Positions 40,638-50,100 of a stretch of 64,000 bases of DNA are shown piece after piece (the stretch's first letter is position 1; the number at the start of each line of letters is the position of its first letter). The position numbers and the translations under genes are program-made. This DNA is from Stomatobaculum longum (GTDB lineage: Bacteria; Bacillota; Clostridia; Lachnospirales; Lachnospiraceae): the NCBI GenBank assembly GCA_000242235.1, contig JH590861.1, positions 204,692 through 268,691 on the forward strand. The letters run 5' to 3'. The notes beneath the pieces are model-generated. The model saw only the letters and a list, made by a program, of their open reading frames with translations. It was not told where the DNA came from and did no database searches.

Positions 40638-40730
40638 GAATGTGAAAATTTCGCGTTGTACGAATTCGGATGCCGAAGCGCTACATCTTTTAACAAAAAA
40701 ATAAGAAACGGAAAACATAGATACGAAACA

Positions 40731-40758
40731 TTGCAAAGTGCGTGCGCATCTATATATT
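40731..40758 (+). promoter_or_regulatory. Probable promoter of the first adhesin
   Basis: TTGCAA, 16-base spacer, TATATT, 45 bases before the start codon. Confidence 0.5.
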
Positions 40759-40802
40759 TTAAGAGAAGTTTAAGATTGAACTATACAAACGGAGGACAAT
40801 GA

Positions 40803-43800
40803 ATGAGCAAACAAGGAAACAGGTCAAAGCGCCTGCTTGCGGTGATATTGAGTGCTGCCATGACAGTGCTGAACATCTCGACGGCAGTGCCCGCTTATGC
40901 AGCGCCATCCGCAGAGGAATATCGGGAAGACGCAGAGCTGATCAATGACTTGGCTCTCCCGAAGTCTTTGCAGCAGCAGTTGCAGACAAAGGGAGCGAGC
41001 CCTTCTGACGCTACCGGGCAGAACAAGGCAGAGGAGGATATCCTCGCAGGCACAGCGCGCTGGGGGACACCTTCCAATGCGGCGCGTGTGTTACACACCC
41101 AGCTCGACGGCGTTGAGATTGAAGTCAGTGCACCGGCCGGCGTGTTGCCGGAAGGCGCGACGCTCCGCGCGCGGAAGCTGACCGAAGCAGAAGAGCAGGA
41201 GGTGCTCGCGAAAATCAATGAGCACGCAGCGGCGAGCGGCAAGACGGCCACCACGCAGTTCCTCTGCGATCTGACAGTGTTAAACGCAGCGGGAGAGCCG
41301 ATTCAGCCGGATACCGCGAAGGGTACGCTGGCGGTTTCCTTCCATAATATAGGTATTGTCTCCGCAGAGAGCTCGAAGACGGCGCCGGAAGAAGAGAAGC
41401 AGACGGAGTCGGCAGGTGTTTCCGTGCTTCATATTGATGAAGCAGCCGAGAAGGTCGACACGCTCCGCGAGGGGCTCGACGAGAACCTGCCGGTCTTACA
41501 GGCGGCGGCGGAGCACTTCTCGCCGTTTGCTGTCGTCAACTATCAGACCGGCAACACACAGCTTGGCGCGTCGTTCAAGCTTCTTGACTACGACGGAGAT
41601 ACAAGTCGCCAGAGCTATAAGCTGAAGGATGTGACGGTTCTCGACGCAGTGGGGAACGGCATCACTTCGATGAATTTCCAGGTCGATGTGGGTCACATCA
41701 ACGACATGCCGGACAACGGCAGTGTGACCGCAAGCAAGTCCTATAAGAGCTTCACGGATGTCAACCCGACAGGAAGTCATCGCTTTTATCAGTTTATCTT
41801 CCCGACGGCACTGACTGCGGCGGAAGCCAAGGATTTCATCGAACAGCAGATGAAGTTCTATCTGCCGAGCGCAGGTGCAAACCAGCAGTTAAAGATTACG
41901 CTCGGCAACGGTCAGAACAACTTCCCGACCAATGCGACAATCAAGATTTCCAAGATGACGATTCCGAACCCGATGCCGGGTGATAGCGCCGAGCACTACT
42001 ATATGTATGTCGAGCCGCAGCCGGCAGGACTGGTTAGCTGGGCGGACAGCTATAATACGGCAAAGCAGAGCTATCTCGACGGTATGCAGGGTTACCTCGT
42101 CACCGTCACCTCCCAGCAGGAGGATAAGATTCTCGACCAGATTACAACGCCTTCGACAGGCGCGTGGTCCGGCGGTGCGCGTTTCGAGGGCATCAACGAC
42201 GCGGCGAGTGTTCCGGTTTGGCATGATAACTCGGTCGCGGGACGCACCGGCACCGTTTTTGCAAATCAGAACGTGAATGCATCTTCTACCTCGACGGCGA
42301 CTGCGGCAAGACGTTTCCGCTGGCAGGACGGTCCGGAGAGCGGCATTGAGTATTACGAGCAGGGCACCGGCGGTGCGAACCCCTTAGGGAACGGAACGCC
42401 GCTCGTGACGCCTTACTCCGGCGGCACTCCGGCATACTCGCACTTCCGTCCGACCGGTGAGCCGAACTCTGCGGTAGGACACGGCGTCGCGGTCAGCGGT
42501 TACGAGGGCGTCATGCAGGTGCACAACTCGGGCTACTGGAACGATCTTCATAACCTGAGTGACTATACCGGCGGCGGTCTCGATGTCAAGGGCTTCTACA
42601 TTGAGTTCAGCGGTTACAATAAGACCGGTGATACCGGTGATGATCCGGTTCCGCTGAATACGACATATACCGTAACCGCAACCCTGAACGGACAGACTTA
42701 CTACTTTAACAATGCGGACGATGCGGTTGCATGGTCGCAGCAGAACAACAATGCGCCGATTACGCTGACCGGCAATACGACGCTTACGACCAATGTACCG
42801 GCAGGCGTGAGCATTGATTTGAACGGTCACACACTCACCGTTCCGGCGGGTAGCACGGTGGTAAATAACGGCACCATCAATGCGACGAACCCGGCAAGTA
42901 ATCTGGCAGTACAGGGTTCAAACGGAAATCTCAGCAACGGCGGCAGCGGACAGATTACGCGGAACATTACCATCCGCATGAATGACCGCACCGTGACCGC
43001 AACGGAGCCGCTCACCTGGAGTCCTTCGGATGCGACTGTCACGGGTGGTTTGATCGGAAACGACCGCGTGAGTGCGCTCACCGTGAATTTCGACAACAGC
43101 TCGACCGCAGATGTGCATCCGACTCTGCCGGTTACGGCTGAAAATCCGACGACTCTGGACAACGGCACTGCGGGCAGCGCGGCACTCGGCACCTATACGA
43201 TTACCTATCTGCCGGGCACTGTGACCAGAAATCCGCACCACTATACGGTAAAGTTTGTCGCAAACGCACCGGCGGGTCAGACCGCAACGGGCACGACGCC
43301 GGATCAGACCATCACCGGCAATGCTGCAGCAAACCTCACGAACGGCTTTGCGGTGAACGGCTACAGCTTTAACGGCTGGACCGGTTCGAACGGCCAGACT
43401 TATGCGAACGGCGCGACACCGAATCTGCTCTCGACGCAGAATAACGGTGTGGTTACGATGACCGCAAACTGGACGGAGAACAGTTATCCGATTCAGTACA
43501 CGGACAATGTGAATACGAGTTCCCGCACGGCGCCGGTCACAAATCCGAACACAGTCACGAGCTATAAGGTGACGGATGCCAACATTCCGCTGCAGCCGAT
43601 GACCTGGAGAGGTTATACCTTTGGCGGCTGGTATGACAACAGCAGCTTTAGCGGTTCCCAGATCACGCAGATTGTAACCAATACGAATCCGGCGGGTCCG
43701 AGACACTACTATGCGAAGTGGACGCCGAAGACCTATTCGATTAGCTATGATCTGCACGACGGAACCCCGGTAGGCCATCCGGCGACGAACCCGAATTCCG

Positions 43801-46800
43801 GCTTCACGACCTATACCGTCGAGACCCCGAATCACACCTTCGGCACCCCGACCCGCCCGGGTTACACCTTCCTCGGCTGGTATACGGATGCAGGCTATAC
43901 GACACCGGCTCCGGCAACCCTCGACACGACGCAGGGCGATACGAACCCGACGCAGCTGCACGCAAAGTGGAGTGCGCCGCTGCCGTACACAATCACCTAT
44001 GTGATGAACGACGCGGCACCGGCAGGCCATCCCGCGACCAATGACGCGGCAAATCCGGGCGGCTTCCAGGTCACGGATCCGGTCATCACGCTCCGGCAGC
44101 CATCCCGCCCGGGTTACGATTTCCAGGGCTGGTATTCGGACGCAGCACTCACGACGCCGGTCGGAACCATTAACCCGGCGAGCGCAACGAACCACACCGT
44201 TTACGCAAAGTGGAGCGCCGCAAAGACCTATACCGTGCAGTGGACGCTGAATGACGGCACCCCGGCAGGTCACCCGGCTGTGAACCCGAATACGATTTCG
44301 AGTTACACGGTCGAGAACGCGGATGTCGCAATTGCGCCCGCAACCCGCACCGGTTACAACTTTCTCGGCTGGTTTACGGATGCCGCGCTCACAACCCCGG
44401 CACCGGCTACGCTCCACACGATGGACGCCGAGAACAAGCATTACTATGCGAAGTGGAGCGCAGCGGAGATTTATCCGGTCAATTATGTGTTAAATGACAT
44501 GCCGTCGACGCCGGCGACCAATCCGGCGGTCAATCCGACGCACTATACGGTTGAGACAACGCCGTCTACACTGCAGGTTGTCCCCCCGCTCCGGAACGGT
44601 TTTACCTTTGAAGGCTGGTATGACAATACGTCGTTCACCGGCGCACCGATTACACAGTTCTCTGTGATGGATGCAGCACCGAAGACGTATTATGCGAAGT
44701 GGAGTAATGCCGTCAGTTATCCGGTCAATTTTGTTCTGAATGACACGACGGCAAATCCGGCGACGAATCCGAATACAGTTTCGAGCTATACGGTTCTGAC
44801 GCCGGATGTCTCGATTGCCCCGGCGACGAGAACCGGTTATGACTTCCTCGGCTGGTTTGATAACAGCGGCTTTGCGGGTAGTCCGGTTACGATGCTTCAC
44901 ACGGCCGACGCTGCGCCGAAGCAGTACTTTGCGCAGTGGAGTGCGCCGAAGACCTATACCGTGCAGTGGGATCTGAATGACGGCACCCCGGCAGGGCATG
45001 CGGCAACGAACCCGAACACGGTGGCGAGCTACACGGTTCTGGACCCCGACACAGCGATTGCCCCGGCGACGAGAACCGGTTATGACTTCCTCGGCTGGTA
45101 CGATAACCCCGGTTTCACGGGTACACCGGTTACGAACCTTCACACGATGGATGCGACCGATAAGCATTATTATGCAAAGTGGAGCGCGGCAAAGAGCTAT
45201 ACGGTGCAGTGGGATATGAACGACGGCGCACCGGCAGGCACGAGCGGCACAAATCCGAATACGGTGACGAGCTACACGGTTGAGGATCCGGATATTACCA
45301 TTAACGATCCGTTCCGGGCAGGATTTACCTTCCAAGGCTGGTTTGAGAACCCGACCTTCATGGGAAGCCCGGTCACAAACCTCCACACGATGGATGCGGC
45401 CGACAAGCATTACTACGCGCGCTGGAGTAATCCGAACGACTATCAGATTTACTACCATGCAAACGATACGGTTGCACACCCGGCAACGAACCCGAACACA
45501 GTGACGAGTTATAATGTCCTGAGCTCCGACTTTACACTCGCCCCGGCGACGAGAACCGGTTACACCTTCGAAGGCTGGTTTAGCGATGCAGCGCTCACGC
45601 AGCCGGTCACGGGACTTCGCGTCCAGGACCTTGAGGACAAGAACTTCTATATGAAGTGGAGCCCGGCGATTGTCTATCCGATCACCTATGTGATGAATGA
45701 CAAGCCGACGAGCCCGGCAAGCGCAGTCACGCCGACCTCCTATACGGTCGAGGATGCAGACTTTGCGCTCGGTATTCCGACCCGTAACGGCGCGACCTTC
45801 CAGGGATGGTACGACAATGCCGCGTTCAGCGGTTCGCCGGTTACGACCCTGCACACGATGGACGCAGCGCCGAAGACCTACTACGCAAAGTGGCAGCTCA
45901 CGAACTACAATGTGAACTACAACTTGAACCCGGGCGGCGGCATCGGCACGCCGACCAACCCGACGAACAATGTTCCGACCTTCACGGTTGAGGATGATGT
46001 CCCGCTGGCTCCGCCGGTGCGCCGCGGTTACACCGGCAGCTGGACCTCGAACGGTCAGACCGTCACGAGCATTCCGGCCGGTACGACGGGCAACCAGACG
46101 ATTACGGCAAGCTGGACGCCGAACCACTATGCGATCAACTATGACCTCGGCGAGACGAGAAACAGCCCGATTCAGGGGCTCGGAAATCTCCCGACCTCGT
46201 ATACGATTGAGGATCAGACCATCACATTGCCGACGCCGAGCCGCATCGGTTACACCTTTGTCCGCTGGGAGAAGAGCTCCGCACCGGGTGTCGCAGACGA
46301 CCAGATTACGGCGGAGAGCGACGGCGAGGTGAGCTTCAAGGCAGTCTGGGAGCCGATCCGCTACCACATCACCTACGATACGGCAGGCGGCATCAACAAC
46401 TCGCAGAATCCGACCACATTCACGATTGAGGATGAGATTAATCCCTACGGTGCCGTGAAGCAGGGCGTCCGCTTCTGGACCTGGCAGGTGGTCGGCGGCA
46501 AGTTCCTGAACACGATTCCGGCCGGAACCACGCACGATGTGGCCCTCGTTGCGGTATACCAGAAAGATCAGGATACCGATAACGTCGGCGGTGGCGGCGG
46601 AGGCGGCGGTGCCGGTGGCGGCGGCGGAACCAAAAACGGCGGACACCGCGCGACCATCAGCCCGAATAATGTCGCTCCGATTTCGAATCACGGTGATGCA
46701 AAGCAGGATACGGCAAATACGAATCCGGCTGACAACACAACGGTCAATACGAGCGACGACCGCACAGAGCCCACACCGCAGAAGAGAGCGGATCAGAGAG

Positions 46801-46988
46801 AGGGTAACAAGTATGTGTCGGACAACGACGGCGCAAAGAGAACGGTGAATCAGGGCACGGTTCGGAAGAGCGGCAAGCGTCGTCTTCCGAAGACCGGTGA
46901 AGCACCGCTCGCGCTGAACTATGCAGGCCTGGCACTTGGCATACTGCTCGCAGGCTTCGCAGTGGTCAGAAAGAAAGAAGAGCAGTAA
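40803..46988 (+). CDS. LPKTG wall-anchored adhesin with C-type lectin-like domain and 14 InlB-type repeats
   Basis: 2061 residues. Signal peptide 1-33 (ends VPAYAA). Residues about 100-250 form a ZU5-like region seen in clostridial surface proteins (LDGVEIEVSAPAGVLPEGA and FSPFAVVNY). Residues 397-605 resemble a C-type lectin domain: SWADSYNTAKQSYLDGMQGY, SGGARFEGIND, E553-P554-N555, then W579-N580-D581 and GFYIEFSG. EPN plus WND is the calcium-dependent mannose-type pattern of animal lectins. Residues 812-1921 are about 14 InlB/Listeria-Bacteroides repeats of about 75 residues ending YYAKW. A Gly-rich and polar linker leads to LPKTG, a membrane helix and RKKEEQ. Likely host- or partner-binding. 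GGAGG precedes the ATG; terminator at 47035. Confidence 0.92.
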   Translation: MSKQGNRSKRLLAVILSAAMTVLNISTAVPAYAAPSAEEYREDAELINDLALPKSLQQQLQTKGASPSDATGQNKAEEDILAGTARWGTPSNAARVLHTQLDGVEIEVSAPAGVLPEGATLRARKLTEAEEQEVLAKINEHAAASGKTATTQFLCDLTVLNAAGEPIQPDTAKGTLAVSFHNIGIVSAESSKTAPEEEKQTESAGVSVLHIDEAAEKVDTLREGLDENLPVLQAAAEHFSPFAVVNYQTGNTQLGASFKLLDYDGDTSRQSYKLKDVTVLDAVGNGITSMNFQVDVGHINDMPDNGSVTASKSYKSFTDVNPTGSHRFYQFIFPTALTAAEAKDFIEQQMKFYLPSAGANQQLKITLGNGQNNFPTNATIKISKMTIPNPMPGDSAEHYYMYVEPQPAGLVSWADSYNTAKQSYLDGMQGYLVTVTSQQEDKILDQITTPSTGAWSGGARFEGINDAASVPVWHDNSVAGRTGTVFANQNVNASSTSTATAARRFRWQDGPESGIEYYEQGTGGANPLGNGTPLVTPYSGGTPAYSHFRPTGEPNSAVGHGVAVSGYEGVMQVHNSGYWNDLHNLSDYTGGGLDVKGFYIEFSGYNKTGDTGDDPVPLNTTYTVTATLNGQTYYFNNADDAVAWSQQNNNAPITLTGNTTLTTNVPAGVSIDLNGHTLTVPAGSTVVNNGTINATNPASNLAVQGSNGNLSNGGSGQITRNITIRMNDRTVTATEPLTWSPSDATVTGGLIGNDRVSALTVNFDNSSTADVHPTLPVTAENPTTLDNGTAGSAALGTYTITYLPGTVTRNPHHYTVKFVANAPAGQTATGTTPDQTITGNAAANLTNGFAVNGYSFNGWTGSNGQTYANGATPNLLSTQNNGVVTMTANWTENSYPIQYTDNVNTSSRTAPVTNPNTVTSYKVTDANIPLQPMTWRGYTFGGWYDNSSFSGSQITQIVTNTNPAGPRHYYAKWTPKTYSISYDLHDGTPVGHPATNPNSGFTTYTVETPNHTFGTPTRPGYTFLGWYTDAGYTTPAPATLDTTQGDTNPTQLHAKWSAPLPYTITYVMNDAAPAGHPATNDAANPGGFQVTDPVITLRQPSRPGYDFQGWYSDAALTTPVGTINPASATNHTVYAKWSAAKTYTVQWTLNDGTPAGHPAVNPNTISSYTVENADVAIAPATRTGYNFLGWFTDAALTTPAPATLHTMDAENKHYYAKWSAAEIYPVNYVLNDMPSTPATNPAVNPTHYTVETTPSTLQVVPPLRNGFTFEGWYDNTSFTGAPITQFSVMDAAPKTYYAKWSNAVSYPVNFVLNDTTANPATNPNTVSSYTVLTPDVSIAPATRTGYDFLGWFDNSGFAGSPVTMLHTADAAPKQYFAQWSAPKTYTVQWDLNDGTPAGHAATNPNTVASYTVLDPDTAIAPATRTGYDFLGWYDNPGFTGTPVTNLHTMDATDKHYYAKWSAAKSYTVQWDMNDGAPAGTSGTNPNTVTSYTVEDPDITINDPFRAGFTFQGWFENPTFMGSPVTNLHTMDAADKHYYARWSNPNDYQIYYHANDTVAHPATNPNTVTSYNVLSSDFTLAPATRTGYTFEGWFSDAALTQPVTGLRVQDLEDKNFYMKWSPAIVYPITYVMNDKPTSPASAVTPTSYTVEDADFALGIPTRNGATFQGWYDNAAFSGSPVTTLHTMDAAPKTYYAKWQLTNYNVNYNLNPGGGIGTPTNPTNNVPTFTVEDDVPLAPPVRRGYTGSWTSNGQTVTSIPAGTTGNQTITASWTPNHYAINYDLGETRNSPIQGLGNLPTSYTIEDQTITLPTPSRIGYTFVRWEKSSAPGVADDQITAESDGEVSFKAVWEPIRYHITYDTAGGINNSQNPTTFTIEDEINPYGAVKQGVRFWTWQVVGGKFLNTIPAGTTHDVALVAVYQKDQDTDNVGGGGGGGGAGGGGGTKNGGHRATISPNNVAPISNHGDAKQDTANTNPADNTTVNTSDDRTEPTPQKRADQREGNKYVSDNDGAKRTVNQGTVRKSGKRRLPKTGEAPLALNYAGLALGILLAGFAVVRKKEEQ
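43236..46566 (+). repeat. InlB-type repeat array of the first adhesin
   Basis: About 14 protein repeats of roughly 70-85 residues, each with GYxFxGWY and ending YAKW. Several units are near-identical in DNA, for example around 44810-44860, 45055-45100 and 45535-45570, where the GCGACGAGAACCGGTTA stretch recurs. This implies recent duplication or gene conversion within the array. Confidence 0.85.
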
Positions 46989-47034
46989 AGCGAGACAGCG
47001 GATCGCGGAAAAGCGGTATCCGCGAGAACAGGGG

Positions 47035-47067
47035 GAGGCGCTGTGCGGAAGCACAGCGCCTCTTTTA
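47035..47067 (+). terminator. Terminator between the two adhesin genes
   Basis: GAGGCGCTGTGC-GGAA-GCACAGCGCCTC followed by TTTTA. Confidence 0.92.
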
Positions 47068-47077
47068 TATCTGTAGC

Positions 47078-47106
47078 TTGTCAGACAGAGAGGTACAAAG
47101 TATACT
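47078..47106 (+). promoter_or_regulatory. Promoter of the second adhesin
   Basis: TTGTCA, 17-base spacer, TATACT, 42 bases before the start. The second adhesin is thus transcribed independently. Confidence 0.75.
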
Positions 47107-47147
47107 TAGAAGGTTGATTTTAGAACAGATCGGAGAGGAGACGAGCG

Positions 47148-50100
47148 ATGAAGACAAGAATCCACCGCTCCAAATGTATACTGTGTATACTGACTGCACT
47201 GCTCAGTGCGGCTATGGTTGTATGGAATGTTTCTGCGGCACTACCTGTCTATGCCGCTCCGGCGATTGAGGACTTTCGGGAAAATGCGGAACTAATCAAT
47301 GATCTGGTGTTGCCGGCAGCAGTGCAGAAGAAATCACGGAACAGAAATGCGAGCCCCTCCGAAGCGACAGCTGTCAAAGAGCAGCAAGCCCTTTTTGCCG
47401 GTGCCGCTGGTTGGGGGACACCGTCGAGTGCGACAAAGATATTGCGCACAGAGCTCGATGGTGTTGCCATTGAGGCCAGTGCTCCGGCCGGTGTATTGCC
47501 GGAAGGGGCAATGCTTAGAGCAAGGCGGCTGACCGAAGAGGAAGAGAGAGAAGTACTTACCCGAATAAGTGTACATGCGGATACGGAAGGCAAGGCTGTG
47601 ACGACACAGTTTCTCTGCGATTTGACGGTATTCAATGCGGCAGGCAAAGTCGTGCAGCCGGATAGCAGCAGGGGAAAGTTGGTAGTTTCCTTTCGTAATG
47701 TCGGCATTGTCGCTGCCGACTTGACCGAAATGGGGGCAGACCAAGCGCAAAACACGGATGCGGCGGTCTCGGTGCTCCATATCGATGAAACGAACAACAA
47801 GGTTGACACGCTTCGCGAGGGACTGGATGCTAACCTTCCCGTTTTGCAGGTAGCTGCGGAGCATTTCTCGCCATTTGCGGTTGTCAATTACAGGCCTGCG
47901 ACTACCCCGACGCTCGGCGTAGAATTTAAGATGCTGGATTATGACAATGATAATCGCCTGGATTACCGTCTGAAGGATGTGACTGTTTTGGATACGGCCG
48001 GTAACGGCATCAGCTCTATGAGCATACAAGTGGACTCCGGTTATATTGATTCCATTCCGGACTATGCGCCGGGGGCAGACTCGCATGACTACAAGCTGTT
48101 TACGGACATCAATGCGAACCACTTGTTTTATCAGATCATCTTTCCGACGCCTCTCACCCCGGCAGAGGCGAAGACCTTTCTCGAGAACAAGCTTCACTTT
48201 CACCTTGCGAGTCAGGGAGCCAATCAACAGCTCACAATCAGTCTCGGGAACGGTCCGAGCCGTTTTCCGCAGAATGCGACAATCAAGCTCACGAAAGCCA
48301 CGATTCCGAATCCCATGCCGGGCGACAGTGCGGAACACTACTATATGTATGTAGAGCCGCAGCCGAAGCGTTTAATCAGTTGGGCGGAGAGCTATAATCT
48401 GGCAAAGCAGACCTACCTTGACGGGATGCAGGGCTACCTGGTCACAGTCACTTCGGCGGCAGAGGACAATATTCTGAATCAGGTCACGGCGACCAATATC
48501 GGGGCCTGGTCCGGCGGCGCACGTTTTGAGGGCATTAACGACAGTGATTCGGTGCCGAACTGGACCGATAACCTGGCTCCCGGCAGAACAGCCGGTTCTG
48601 TTTTTGCCAACCAAAGTCTCAGCGGCTCTACGGGCAGCGGGGCGCATCGGCGTTTTCGCTGGCAGAACGGACCGGAGACGGGCATTGAGTATTACGAGCA
48701 AGGAAACGGTGGCTCCACGCCTACCGGCAACGGTCATGCGCTGAACACGCCCTACGGCATTTATTCTCATTTTGAGCCGACAGGCGGTATGACCTATGAG
48801 CCGAATTCATCGGGCGGCATGCATGGCGGCCCGTATGTCTCGGGCTATGAGTCCGTCATGCAGGTACACAATGCGGGACACTGGAATGACCTCCACAATG
48901 TGAGTGAATACACGGGAGGCGGCCTGGATGTCAAAGGCTTTTATATCGAGTTCAGCGGTTACAAGAGGACGGGCTCCACAAGTGAGCAGGTAGTTCCGTT
49001 GCATACAGCATCGACGGTGTATGCCGAGCGAAACGGACAGCGATATTATTTTCAGACTGCGGATGAGGCCGTGACCTGGGCGGGACAAAACGGCAATGCG
49101 CCGCTTACTCTGATTGGTGACACAACGCTGACAGGCGATATCCCGGCCAATGTGAGCCTGGATTTAAACGGACACACACTGACCGTTCCCGCCGGTAGCA
49201 GTGTGGTAAATCATGGCAGCATAGATGCAAGCAATCCGGCAAGTCAGCTGTATATTCAGGGAAGTTACGGAGGCTTCCGCAATATGGGAAGCGGAAGCGT
49301 GACAAGACAGCTCACAGTTCGAATGAACGACCGAACCGTGACAGCGACCGAACCGCTTACCTGGAGCACGGCAGATGCTACCGTCACCGGCCTCTTGGGC
49401 AACGACCGCGTGCGTGCGCTTACGGTGAACTTTGACAACAGTTCGACCGCAGATGTGCATCCGACCTTGCCGGTCAGTGCGGAAAATTCGACCGACTTTG
49501 ACAACGGGAGCGCAGGCAGCACTGCAATCGGGACATATACCGTCACCTACTTGCCGGGTACGGTCACACGAAATCCGCATCAATATACAGTGAAGTTTCT
49601 TGCCAACACGCCTGCCGGTCAGACAGTCACAGGAATTATGCCGGATCAGCATATGGTCGGTAACGCATCGGCCGATTTACAAAACCGCTTTGCCGTCAAT
49701 GGGTATACCTTTAGCGGATGGACAGGTTCGGACGGTCAGACTTATGCGGATGGGGCGACACCGTCATTGCTCTCGCGGGAAAACGGCGCCGTTGTCACAA
49801 TGACGGCAAATTGGACGAAAAACACCTATACAATACGGTATACAGATAATGTGCATCCAGTCTCCCGGACGGCACCCGGCACAAACCCAAACACCGTGAG
49901 CAGCTATGAAGTCACGGATACCGATATCAATCTTGCCCCCATGGTCTGGCAAGGGTATACGTTTGACGGGTGGTATGAAGATCCGGCGTTCACCGTTGCG
50001 CCGGTCACAAGGCTTATCACGAACCACGCACCGGCGGGAAATCGTCACTATTATGCCAAGTGGACACAGAAGCGCTATGCGCTCACCTATCACTTAAATG

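Noticed and set aside
42918-47054. Long minus-strand frames (507 and 854 codons) opposite the first adhesin
   Set aside because: They arise from the G+C-rich, repeated codon pattern of the real plus-strand gene. They have no ribosome site and give low-complexity, Arg/Ile-rich proteins, while the plus-strand frame has a signal peptide, domains and an LPKTG end.
47078-47269. Cys-rich 63-codon frame before the second adhesin
   Set aside because: It overlaps the promoter and the signal peptide of the second adhesin in another frame, and its supposed start lies within the -35 box.
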